Source: Actinomycetes bacterium
GTDB lineage: Bacteria; Actinomycetota; Actinomycetes; Actinomycetales; Cellulomonadaceae
Assembly: GCA_021793115.1 (NCBI GenBank)
Contig: JAJYTJ010000127.1
Location: 1 to 10,655 of the forward strand
Reading direction: 5' to 3'
DNA length: 10,655 nucleotides
Each line of letters starts with the position of its first letter. The first letter of the stretch is position 1. The translations under genes were made by a program, and so were the position numbers. Positions 1 through 6,197 of this stretch are shown one piece after another. A model generated the notes under the pieces. The model saw nothing but the letters and a program-made list of their open reading frames with translations. It did not search any database and was not told the DNA's origin.

Positions 1-68
1 GCGACGCGCCGAGGCGCGTGCGGCTCGCGGCGGTCGGCGAGCCGGGCGAGGTCCTCGGCGGTCACCAT
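1..68 (-). CDS. N-terminus of an unidentified protein (possibly SipW-like signal peptidase), cut by window edge
   Basis: Only the first 22 codons are inside the window. Reading the minus strand from the ATG at 66-68 gives MVTAEDLARLADRREPHAPR and then runs off the edge without a stop. The start lies 11 bases beyond the stop of the TasA-like gene, and a GAGG sequence overlapping that stop sits about 9 bases before the ATG, which fits translation from a shared message. A GTG at 63-65 is an alternative start. The fragment is too short to identify. SipW-type signal peptidases are often encoded beside TasA/CalY proteins, so that is a reasonable guess from position only; another secreted partner is equally possible. 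Confidence 0.5.
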   Translation of the reverse strand, partial: MVTAEDLARLADRREPHAPRRV

Positions 69-79
69 GCGGGGCTACC

Positions 80-799
80 TCACGGGGTCGGGACTGCGGT
101 GTTGTTCACCACCTGCTCGGCGTCGAACCGGAGCGAGACGTCGGCCACCGTGTTCTGGAAGTCGTTGGTGCTCTTCGGGTCCATCGACAGCAGGACGCAC
201 AGCGTCTGCGCGCTGGTGCCGCCGCCGAGGATCTCGGAGTCGCCCGTCTGCGGGCCGACCTCGGGCGAGCCGAGGATCGGCGTGTAGGCGCTCACCGCCA
301 GGTTCTGCCGCGTGCCCGCCAGGCTCGGGTCTGTCGGGACCGTCGCGGTCGGGGTGCAGCTCGCGGCGTCGGCGACGTGGAACACCGACAGCGTGAGCAC
401 GGTACGCAGGTCGCCGGTGCCGGGCGTCCCGGTCCCGGCGCTGTTCGTCGGGTTCGGCGTGGCGCTGGTGCCCTGGGTGGCGAGGAACGAGACGGCGTAG
501 CGCAGGGCCAGCGAGCCGGTGTTCTTCACGTCGATCGGCTGCACGACGACGTCACCGGGGGCCATGCCGCCGTTGGGCATCGTCAGCGTGAAGCTGCCGA
601 GCGAGAGGTCGACCGTTCCGGTCAGCAGGTCGCCCGCCGTCGTCTCGCGGTCGGTGAACAGGGCGTTTGTCGTCAGTGACGTGACGCCGATCCCCGCGAG
701 CGCGAAGATCGCGGCGGTCGCCCCGAGACGGCGCCAGCGGGAGCCGTCGGTGCGCGGCGGCGTCGGATCGATCATCTCCTGCAGCAGATCGTCGACCAT
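80..799 (-). CDS. TasA/CalY-like secreted protein with SipW-type signal peptide
   Basis: A 239-residue exported protein resembling TasA/camelysin proteins, which in Bacillus form extracellular biofilm fibres. Residues 1-20 are a cytoplasmic lead, RWRR starts the signal, and a hydrophobic stretch (about 26-45) ends at TTNALFTDRETTAGDLLTGT. The aromatic-[ND]-x-x-[ET] pattern just after the likely cleavage after Ala46, followed by a GTVDLSLG strand, is typical of signals cut by SipW. The body has APGDVVVQPIDVKNTGSLAL (80-99) and a C-terminal FQNTVADVSLRFDAEQ (214-229), both family-like. Two cysteines (148, 201) could form a disulfide. I chose the ATG at 797-799 because GGAG sits about 7 bases before it; an ATG 45 bases upstream adds an unlikely basic leader. 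It follows a c-di-GMP enzyme gene after 88 bases. The family is fairly sure; a matrix role is inferred. Confidence 0.82.
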   Translation of the reverse strand: MVDDLLQEMIDPTPPRTDGSRWRRLGATAAIFALAGIGVTSLTTNALFTDRETTAGDLLTGTVDLSLGSFTLTMPNGGMAPGDVVVQPIDVKNTGSLALRYAVSFLATQGTSATPNPTNSAGTGTPGTGDLRTVLTLSVFHVADAASCTPTATVPTDPSLAGTRQNLAVSAYTPILGSPEVGPQTGDSEILGGGTSAQTLCVLLSMDPKSTNDFQNTVADVSLRFDAEQVVNNTAVPTP

Positions 800-887
800 G
801 AAGGCTCCTCGATGCGGTGGCTGACGCCGAGCACGTCCTGTCACGGCGGTATCGGCACCATGGTCCCGGTCATTGAGGGTATATCGG

Positions 888-3092
888 TCAATTCACCGGG
901 AGTGACGGCGGCGTGTCGGCCAGCTCGTCGACCACCGGTCCTGGGCGTGGCCGGACGAGGCGGCGGCGGGCGTCGGCGACGTCACCGGCGGGGGACGGTC
1001 GGGCGTAGAAGAACCCTTGCGCCTGGTCGACCCCGAGGCGCGCCAGGACGGCCGCGGTGTCGGCGTCCTCGACGCCCTCGGCGATCACCCGCAGCCCGAA
1101 CGAGTGCGCGAGGTCGGCCATCGCCTGGACCACGAGCTGCGACCCCTCGCGGCTGTCGTCGTGCAGGTCCGAGACGAAGAGCCGGTCGATCTTCAGGTCG
1201 TGGACCGGCAGCTCGCGCAGCTGCGCGATGGACGTGTTCCCGATGCCGAAGTCGTCGATGGCCACCTTGACGCCGAGCGCCCCGAGCCGCTCCAGCACGG
1301 GGATCACGCGCGACGTGTAGGCGATGAGCGCGGTCTCGGTGATCTCCACCTGCAGCAGCGAGGCGGGCACCTCGTACTCCGCGAGGAGCCGCTCGATGAG
1401 GTCGACGACCGCGCCGTTCGTCACGTCGTGCGCCGACAGGTTGACCGCGACCGGCGTGCGGCGCCCCTGCTCGCGCCACTGCGCCAGCTGGCGCACGGAC
1501 TCGCGCAGCGCGAACGCCGTGAGCACGTGGATGAGGCCGGACTGCTCGGCGAGCGGGATGAACGAGCTCGGCAGCAGCATGCCGTGCACCGGGTGCCGCC
1601 AGCGGACGAGCGCCTCGAGCCCGGCCACCCGGCCGGAGGCGAGGTCGACCTTCGGCTGGTAGTACATCTCCAGCTGGCGCAGGCGTTCCTCGTCGGGCAC
1701 GTCGGGCACCGGCGGCACGGCCACGGCGGCCGCGTCGTCGTCCAGGGCCGCGTCGGCGGCGGGCTCGGCCGGGGGCAGGGGGGCCGCGGGGGCCGGGGGC
1801 GTGCCGGCGCCGTCCTGCGCGTCGAGCGCGCGGTGCAGGTCGCCGAGCAGCTGGAGCCGGGCGGGCGAGGAGTGGTCCTCCTCCGGGTCGTAGACCGCGA
1901 CGCCCGTGCGGCGCACCTTGGCGGAGTACATCGCCACGTCCGCGGTCCGCATGAGCGACGAGGCGTCCGCCGCGTGGTCGGGCAGGCAGGCGACGCCCAC
2001 CGAGGACTCGACGTGCAGCTCCATGCCACCGAGCCGGAAGGGCGTGCCGAACAGCGCCCGGATGCGCTGTGCGAGCCGTTCGGCGTTGGCCACGGTGCGC
2101 ACGTCCGGCAGCAGCACCGCGAACTCGTCGCCGCCGAGGCGGGCGACGATGTCCTCGTCGCGCAGCGCGTCGCGCATCCGGTCCGCCACCTGCTCGAGGA
2201 GCTCGTCGCCGCGGTCGTGCCCCAGCGTGTCGTTGATGTCCTTGAACCGGTCGATGTCGAGCAGCACCAGGCCCACGCGCGTGCCCTCGTCGCGTGCCTG
2301 GTCGATGCCGCGGCGCATCCGGTCGGCCAGCAGCCGGCGGTTCGGCAGGCCGGTGAGCGAGTCGAGCAGCGCGAGGCGCGCGTTCTCCAGGGCGGTCGAC
2401 TGCAGGCGGCGCGACGTGGTGTGCACGGTGCGGAACAGCAGCAGCCACAAAAGCGCCAGGCCGGCGGCCACGACGACGGTGACGGTGCGCACCGCGTCCG
2501 CGAGCGCCTGCTGCGACACGGTCTGGTCGATCATCACCTCGGCCGCGCCGACGATCGCGGTCGCGGGCTGCTTGCCCACCGCCGTGTCCGGCGACGCGGT
2601 GTCGCCGGCCCGGACCGGGACGTAGACGTCGAGCACGGGCTGCTCGGTCGCGGCGACCGTCCCCCGCCCGGGCAGCGTGCGCACGTCGGTGATGAGCTGC
2701 GCGTCGGGCCGGCCGGTGTCCCGCACGTTCTCGAACCGCGTGGTGTCGGGCAGGCCCGTGGTGGTGTTCTCGGCCGTGGAGTACATGAGCCGCCCGTCGC
2801 TGCTCCACAGCCGCAGCTCGACCAGCTTGCCCTTGAAGCCCGCGGTCGACGAGGCCACCGCGTTGTGGGTCGCCTGGTCGAGGATGCCCGTGCGGAACTG
2901 CTCGGCCGTCACGGGCGCCACGGCGTAGGCGCTCACTGCGGTGGCGGTCACCGTGCCGAGCCGGATGGCCTGGCCCCGCATGACGGACGACGAGACCCAG
3001 ACCAGGGCGAGCCCGAGCGCGACGACGGAGACCAGGCTCACCACGACGAAGTATCGGGTGAGGCCCAGTCGGCGCCGGGCACCTCGTGCCAC
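888..3092 (-). CDS. Membrane-bound GGDEF-EAL c-di-GMP cyclase/phosphodiesterase
   Basis: A 734-residue protein predicted to make and break cyclic di-GMP at the inner face of the membrane. A first membrane helix (about 14-36) is followed by an extracytoplasmic sensor region (about 37-200) that I cannot assign, a second helix (about 203-220) and a short linker. The GGDEF domain (about 240-400) has DSLTGLPNRR, DIDRFKDIND, GGDEF at 320-324 and an RDED product-binding I-site at 311-314, five residues before GGDEF. The EAL domain (about 470-705) keeps E493, N551, E583, D613-D614, K634, E672 and Q692, so both activities look possible. An Ala/Pro/Asp-rich insert (about 424-468) splits the usual short inter-domain helix. 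The GTG start at 3090-3092 is preceded by GAGG five bases upstream. It lies upstream of the TasA-like gene on the same strand. Which activity dominates cannot be told from sequence. Confidence 0.93.
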   Translation of the reverse strand: MARGARRRLGLTRYFVVVSLVSVVALGLALVWVSSSVMRGQAIRLGTVTATAVSAYAVAPVTAEQFRTGILDQATHNAVASSTAGFKGKLVELRLWSSDGRLMYSTAENTTTGLPDTTRFENVRDTGRPDAQLITDVRTLPGRGTVAATEQPVLDVYVPVRAGDTASPDTAVGKQPATAIVGAAEVMIDQTVSQQALADAVRTVTVVVAAGLALLWLLLFRTVHTTSRRLQSTALENARLALLDSLTGLPNRRLLADRMRRGIDQARDEGTRVGLVLLDIDRFKDINDTLGHDRGDELLEQVADRMRDALRDEDIVARLGGDEFAVLLPDVRTVANAERLAQRIRALFGTPFRLGGMELHVESSVGVACLPDHAADASSLMRTADVAMYSAKVRRTGVAVYDPEEDHSSPARLQLLGDLHRALDAQDGAGTPPAPAAPLPPAEPAADAALDDDAAAVAVPPVPDVPDEERLRQLEMYYQPKVDLASGRVAGLEALVRWRHPVHGMLLPSSFIPLAEQSGLIHVLTAFALRESVRQLAQWREQGRRTPVAVNLSAHDVTNGAVVDLIERLLAEYEVPASLLQVEITETALIAYTSRVIPVLERLGALGVKVAIDDFGIGNTSIAQLRELPVHDLKIDRLFVSDLHDDSREGSQLVVQAMADLAHSFGLRVIAEGVEDADTAAVLARLGVDQAQGFFYARPSPAGDVADARRRLVRPRPGPVVDELADTPPSLPVN

Positions 3093-3126
3093 GTTGACCT
3101 CTCCCTGCCGAGGACCACTGCCGACA

Positions 3127-3132
3127 AGGGTA
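3127..3132 (-). promoter_or_regulatory. Candidate -10 box for the GGDEF-EAL gene
   Basis: On the minus strand this reads TACCCT, matching the TAnnnT pattern of actinobacterial -10 elements. Transcription would start near 3120, giving a leader of about 28 bases that includes the GAGG ribosome binding site. I see no good -35 box. The call rests on one short motif in a sensible place. Confidence 0.35.
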
Positions 3133-3196
3133 AGGACCGGCGTGGGCGCAGCGCGACAGGCGGAACGCGCCGTCGTGCCGCCGTGTTGCTAGGGGC

Positions 3197-3601
3197 ATGA
3201 CCTACGAGGTGACGAAGAGCCCCGAGCAGTGGCAGGTGGAGCTGGACCCGCAGGAGTTCGCCGTGCTCCGGCTGGCGGCTACGGAGCGGCCGTGGACGGG
3301 CGCGCTGCTCGACGAGAAGCGCGAGGGCGTCTACCGCTGCCGCGCCTGCGGCAACGAGCTGTTCCGCTCGCAGACGAAGTTCGACAGCCACTGCGGCTGG
3401 CCGAGCTTCTCCACGCCCCTGGCGGGCGACCGCGTCGAGCTGGTCGAGGACCGCAGCCACGGCATGGTGCGGACCGAGGTCCGGTGCGCCCGCTGCGGGT
3501 CGCACCTGGGCCACGTGTTCGACGACGCGCCGCAGACGCCGACCGGGGACCGGTACTGCATGAACTCGGTCAGCCTGAGCTTCGAGCCGACGGCCGGCTG
3601 A
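3197..3601 (+). CDS. msrB: Peptide-methionine (R)-S-oxide reductase MsrB
   Basis: A 134-residue cytoplasmic repair enzyme that reduces methionine-R-sulfoxide in proteins, using thioredoxin as the usual electron donor. The whole length is a SelR/MsrB domain. The zinc site is visible as CRAC (C48, C51) and CARC (C97, C100), the substrate region as FDSHCGWPSF (C66 is a possible resolving cysteine), then GSHLGHVFDD, and the catalytic cysteine C121 in RYCMNSVSLSF. Length is normal for single-domain MsrB, with no MsrA fusion. The ATG at 3197 is the natural family start; the AGGGG just before it is only one base away, too close for a normal ribosome binding site, so the message may be leaderless or weakly initiated. 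It is divergent from the GGDEF-EAL gene, sharing a 104-base spacer, and is followed by a strong hairpin. Confidence 0.96.
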   Translation: MTYEVTKSPEQWQVELDPQEFAVLRLAATERPWTGALLDEKREGVYRCRACGNELFRSQTKFDSHCGWPSFSTPLAGDRVELVEDRSHGMVRTEVRCARCGSHLGHVFDDAPQTPTGDRYCMNSVSLSFEPTAG

Positions 3602-3626
3602 GCCCGCGGCCGGGCGCACGGTGGCG

Positions 3627-3662
3627 CATCCGGGTGATGTCGGGACGACACCGGGCCGGATG
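3627..3662 (+). terminator. Imperfect hairpin after msrB
   Basis: CATCCGG at 3627-3633 pairs with CCGGATG at 3656-3662, and inside it GGT/ACC and GTCG/CGAC (3639-3642, 3646-3649) can also pair with small bulges. It starts 25 bases after the msrB stop and has no T-run, as is common for high-GC terminators. It lies inside an upstream extension of the next reading frame (GTG at 3621), which argues against that longer start. Confidence 0.5.
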
Positions 3663-3688
3663 GGCTCACCGTCGCGCCCCGCGGTGCC

Positions 3689-3694
3689 GATAAT
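3689..3694 (+). promoter_or_regulatory. Candidate -10 box, possible leaderless start of the NERD-type gene
   Basis: GATAAT differs from TATAAT at one position and stands out in this GC-rich setting. A transcript starting about seven bases downstream would begin at the GTG at 3702, giving a leaderless message, a common arrangement in actinobacteria. No clear -35 box is visible. Confidence 0.4.
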
Positions 3695-3701
3695 CCTCGA
3701 C

Positions 3702-4472
3702 GTGGAGGACGTGCTGACGGTGAGACGGTGGCGGCGCTACGGCGCCGACCGGCTCTACGTCACCCACGAGGGCGGGCTGCCTGTCGGGTCGGTCGACCTG
3801 CAGTCCGGCGAGGTGGTCGCGGCCAGCCCGGCGCTCGAGGCCGACGTGCGCCGCGCCGCGCAGGAGTACCTGCGCGCCGACCTGCCCGAGCTCGTCGTGC
3901 CCGCGCAGCGGTCCGCCCCGCCCGAGGAGATGGAGCTGCGCGACCTGCAGACCTCGCTCGAGGCGTGGCTGGGGACCACCGTGGACCTGCCGGGCGCCGC
4001 GCGCGCCAGCACCATCGGCCAGCGGCTCGACCGCCTGGCCGACGAGGGCTGGGCGACCGTGCACGACGTGCCGCTCGGCCGCCAGGGCACGTGCGTCGAG
4101 CACCTGCTCATCGGCCCCGGTGGCCTCTTCACCGTGACCGAGCGGCGCCACCCCGGCCAGCGGGTCGTCGGCCGGGGCCGCGCCATGGCGGTCGACGGGC
4201 GCCCGGTCGCCTACCTGCGTGACGCGCGCCTGGAGGCGACCCGCACGCAGGACCGGCTGCTCGCCGCGGGGTGCGCGCAGATCCACGTGCGGGCCGTGCT
4301 GGTGCTGCAGGGCACGCTCGACCTCGACGTGCTGACCACCCCCAACGACCCGCTCGTCGTCGCCCGGCACGAGGTGCCCGAGCTGTTCCGGCGCATGCCG
4401 GTGGTGCTCGACCCGCGCCGGGTGCAGGCCCTGGCCCGCGTCGCGCAACGCTCGACGACCTGGCTGGGCTGA
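3702..4472 (+). CDS. NERD-domain-like protein with substituted nuclease residues
   Basis: A 256-residue protein resembling the actinobacterial NERD (nuclease-related domain) family. The N-terminal part (about 7-35, VRRWRRYGADRLYVTHEGG...GSVDLQSGEV) is a small module often seen in these proteins; the NERD-like part runs from about 103 to 205, with HDVPLGRQGTCVEHLLIGPG, GGLFTVTERRHPGQ and YLRDARLEATR. Positions that in active relatives carry GE, D-H and a D/N-x-K motif here read GQ (106-107), E133-H and T-E-R (146-148), so cleavage activity is doubtful. The start is uncertain: GTG at 3702 fits a leaderless message; GTGs at 3711 and 3720 follow GGAGG (3704-3708) at 2 and 11 bases. No signal peptide or membrane segment is seen. 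A perfect 15-bp hairpin follows the stop. The biological role is unknown. Confidence 0.75.
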   Translation: MEDVLTVRRWRRYGADRLYVTHEGGLPVGSVDLQSGEVVAASPALEADVRRAAQEYLRADLPELVVPAQRSAPPEEMELRDLQTSLEAWLGTTVDLPGAARASTIGQRLDRLADEGWATVHDVPLGRQGTCVEHLLIGPGGLFTVTERRHPGQRVVGRGRAMAVDGRPVAYLRDARLEATRTQDRLLAAGCAQIHVRAVLVLQGTLDLDVLTTPNDPLVVARHEVPELFRRMPVVLDPRRVQALARVAQRSTTWLG

Positions 4473-4480
4473 CCGGCCGA

Positions 4481-4527
4481 GCGGGCACCGCGCGCATCCG
4501 GGGGGTCGGTAGGCGCGCGGTGCCCGC
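4481..4527 (+). terminator. Perfect 15-bp stem hairpin after the NERD-type gene
   Basis: GCGGGCACCGCGCGC (4481-4495) is the exact reverse complement of 4513-4527, with a 17-base loop. It begins nine bases after the stop codon, so a Rho-independent-style terminator is likely, though no T-run follows. The loop contains GGTAGG (4508-4513), which could also form part of a -10 element (TAGGCG) for the next gene. Confidence 0.65.
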
Positions 4528-4558
4528 GACGCTGGCGACGCCGGGAGAGGATGGCGCC

Positions 4559-5212
4559 ATGAGCGGATCCGGCGGCGTCCCCGGCGGCCCGGCGCCACGG
4601 CCGCGGCGCCCCGTGCTCATCGACCCCACGGGCGACTGGCACTCCGGCGGCGCCGACCCGGCGCTGCGCGCGCAGGTGGCGCACGCCACGGCCGCCGCGC
4701 TCGTGACGCGGGGGCGGGCCAGCGCCGACCCCGCGGTGCTCGCCCGGCTCCTCGCGCTCGTCGAGACCGAGGGCCTCGACGTGGTCGCCGGGCTGTGGGC
4801 CGACAGCCCGGCGGACAGCCTGCCGGGGGCGCTGTGGCGCCTGTACGTGCTGCGGGAGTGGGTGCGCCGCGATCCCGCGACGATCGCGGACCGCTACCGC
4901 CAGGGCCTGCACGCGGCGCCGGTGGACGACGCCGTCGCGGGCGTGGCCGCGCCGCCCGGCCCGGCGGACGTGCGGGACGCCGTCGACGCGGTGCTCTCCG
5001 GCGTGTACACGGGCGACCTCGCGGTGGCGCTCGAGCGCGCGGCCGCGTTCTGCCGCGTGCTGGCGACCGGCGCGGCGTTCGACGCCGACCACCTCGACCT
5101 CGTCGACCCGCGGGGCGCCGATCGGCAGACCCGTGGCGCGTCGTCGCTGCTGCGCACGGCCGACGAGCTGGCCCACGCAGGCGAGCTGTGGCGCGCCGGC
5201 CGGCTGGAGTGA
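4559..5212 (+). CDS. Conserved-looking protein of unknown function, 217 residues
   Basis: I do not recognise a domain. The protein has strong coding character and no membrane segment or signal peptide. Residues 1-17 are a flexible Gly/Pro/Arg-rich lead, then RPVLIDPTGDWHSGGADPAL (17-36) and a mostly helical body rich in Ala, Leu and Arg, with PGALWRLYVLREWVRRDP (89-106), YTGDLAVALERAAAFCRVLA (150-169) and a C-terminal SSLLRTADELAHAGELWRAG (195-214). Such short-helix bundles suggest a small cytoplasmic adaptor or regulator, but that is only an impression. The ATG at 4559 has GAGAGG about eight bases upstream and lies in a palindrome, ATGGCGCCAT (4551-4560). It stands alone between a terminator-like hairpin and a 358-base spacer before the phosphate genes. 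Confidence 0.8.
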   Translation: MSGSGGVPGGPAPRPRRPVLIDPTGDWHSGGADPALRAQVAHATAAALVTRGRASADPAVLARLLALVETEGLDVVAGLWADSPADSLPGALWRLYVLREWVRRDPATIADRYRQGLHAAPVDDAVAGVAAPPGPADVRDAVDAVLSGVYTGDLAVALERAAAFCRVLATGAAFDADHLDLVDPRGADRQTRGASSLLRTADELAHAGELWRAGRLE

Positions 5213-5266
5213 CGTCGGCGGGCTCCCGACCCGAGGCGCGGCCGTCGCCTGCAGTGAGGCGGCACG

Positions 5267-5272
5267 TACACT
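5267..5272 (+). promoter_or_regulatory. Candidate -10 box upstream of a foldable region
   Basis: TACACT matches TAnnnT. A start about seven bases downstream falls at 5279, exactly the first base of an 11-bp stem that closes the foldable region at 5279-5359. No convincing -35 box is seen. The agreement between the predicted start and the stem edge is the reason to take it seriously. Confidence 0.4.
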
Positions 5273-5278
5273 GAGGGG

Positions 5279-5362
5279 GCGTCGGGCCGCGGTAGCCCCG
5301 GGCTCCACTTGACGCCGCTTCGAGCGGCCACGCGCCGAGAGGCGCTCCCGGCCCGACGCTTT
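5279..5362 (+). ncRNA. Candidate structured RNA or structured leader before the phosphate genes
   Basis: The arm 5279-5289 (GCGTCGGGCCG) pairs perfectly over 11 bases with 5349-5359. Between the arms three small hairpins can form: AGCC/GGCT (5294-5304), GCCGCT/AGCGGC with a TCG loop (5314-5328), and GCGCC/GGCGC with a GAGA tetraloop (5332-5345). Together this is a closed multi-branch shape of about 81 bases, followed by TTTACC. It does not match tRNA, SRP RNA, 6C RNA or a riboswitch I know. It could be a small RNA, an attenuator or leader of the DUF47-pit unit, or a terminator for the gene before it. High GC content makes chance pairing easier, so confidence is limited. Confidence 0.35.
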
Positions 5363-5407
5363 ACCTCTCGCCCGCCACCGGCCCGACGCCTCGCTCCCCG
5401 CCCACCG
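5349..5407 (+). repeat. Degenerate 30-base direct repeat in the phosphate-gene spacer
   Basis: CGGCCCGACGC occurs at 5349-5359 and again at 5379-5389, each followed by a pyrimidine-rich run containing CTC and CGCCC, so two diverged units of about 30 bases lie side by side. Each copy can pair with the arm at 5279-5289, which would give two exclusive folds. Confidence 0.5.
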
Positions 5408-5421
5408 CCGTCGCTCCGGGC

Positions 5422-5449
5422 GCGGAGGCTCCCGTTCGGACGCCTCCGC
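5422..5449 (+). other. 8-bp hairpin in the phosphate-gene spacer
   Basis: GCGGAGGC (5422-5429) pairs perfectly with GCCTCCGC (5442-5449) around a 12-base loop, within which TCC/GGA can extend the stem past one bulged base. It lies 64 bases before the second -10-like box. It may end a transcript begun near 5279 or be part of a long leader; no T-run follows. Confidence 0.4.
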
Positions 5450-5512
5450 CCACTGCCGTCGACGCGGGCGGGGTCCCGTCCGCTTCCCGGTCGTCGGGGG
5501 TTCGGGTGCCGT

Positions 5513-5518
5513 TAGGCT
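5513..5518 (+). promoter_or_regulatory. Candidate -10 box for the DUF47-pit operon
   Basis: TAGGCT is a typical actinobacterial TAnnnT -10 element. A start near 5525 gives a leader of about 46 bases holding a CCGGG/CCCGG hairpin (5528-5540) and the GGGAG ribosome binding site six bases before the GTG at 5571. The -35 region is weak. No PHO box could be recognised by eye. Confidence 0.45.
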
Positions 5519-5570
5519 GTCCGTCGTCCGGGCCGCCCGGGCTTCGACGTGCCGTCTCCGGGAGCATTCC

Positions 5571-6191
5571 GTGCGCCTGCGCCTCACCCCGCGCGAGGAC
5601 TCGTACTTCACCCTCTTCACCGCCCAGGCCGAGCACCTGGTGACCGGTGCCAACCTGCTGGCGGAGATGCTCGGCGCCGACCGCGCGGAGGCCAAGGCGA
5701 TCGGCAAGCGCTTCGCGCAGGCCGAGCACGACGCGGACGAGGCCGCGCACACGATCATGAACCGCCTCAACCAGACGTTCGTGACGCCGTTCGACCGGGA
5801 CGACATCTACGCGCTCGCGTCCCGGCTCGACGACTGCATGGACTTCATGGAGGAGGCGGCCGACCTCATCGTCCTGTACAAGATCGAGTCGCTGCCGCCG
5901 CGGGCCGCCGACGTCATCCAGGTGCTGCAGCGCGCCGCCGAGCTCACCGCCGAGGCGATGCCGAAGCTGCGCACCATGGGCGACCTCGCCGACTACTGGG
6001 TGGAGATCAACCGGCTCGAGAACCAGGCCGACAAGGCCTACCGCAAGCTGCTGGCGCAGCTGTTCGACGAGATCGACGACGCCAAGCTCCTCATGAAGCT
6101 GCGCGAGATCGTCGAGAAGCTCGAGGCGGCCGCCGACGCGTTCGAGCGCGTCGCGAACACGGTCGAGTCGATCGCCGTCAAGGAGTCCTGA
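5571..6191 (+). CDS. DUF47 / PhoU-like accessory protein of the Pit phosphate transporter
   Basis: A 206-residue cytoplasmic all-helical protein of the DUF47 (PhoU-divergent, also called Pit accessory) family. It is thought to modulate the adjacent Pit carrier, and PhoU-fold proteins bind metal clusters through repeated acidic motifs. These are visible as EHDADEAAH (52-60), TPFDRDDIYALASRLDD (72-88) with DFMEEAAD (91-98), then ENQADKAYRK (150-159) and VEKLEAAADAFERVAN (181-196). Full length is normal for the family. The GTG at 5571 is supported by GGGAG six bases upstream and by the usual family opening (RLRLTPREDSYFTLF). Its stop lies six bases before the transporter start, and an AAGGAG near its own end probably serves the transporter, so the two are almost certainly co-translated. 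Direct regulation of Pit is family knowledge and inference, not visible here. Confidence 0.93.
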   Translation: MRLRLTPREDSYFTLFTAQAEHLVTGANLLAEMLGADRAEAKAIGKRFAQAEHDADEAAHTIMNRLNQTFVTPFDRDDIYALASRLDDCMDFMEEAADLIVLYKIESLPPRAADVIQVLQRAAELTAEAMPKLRTMGDLADYWVEINRLENQADKAYRKLLAQLFDEIDDAKLLMKLREIVEKLEAAADAFERVANTVESIAVKES

Positions 6192-6197
6192 GCCGCG

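Noticed and set aside
800..887. Promoter of the TasA-like gene (TTGACC at 886-891 and TATACC nearby on the minus strand)
   Set aside because: The two boxes are too close together to form a normal -35/-10 pair, so I did not list a promoter.
1017..3200. Long plus-strand open frame of 727 codons opposite the GGDEF-EAL gene
   Set aside because: It is an antisense shadow caused by GC bias; its residues are His/Arg/Gly/Val-rich with no domain, while the minus strand holds complete GGDEF and EAL motifs.
3621..3701. Longer start (GTG at 3621) for the NERD-type gene
   Set aside because: The added stretch overlaps a terminator-like hairpin and a GATAAT box, and its residues do not look like part of the family.
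5279..5362. tRNA gene (cloverleaf-like fold)
   Set aside because: The closing stem is 11 bp rather than 7, there is no GTTCGAATCC-type T loop, and no anticodon arm of the right size.
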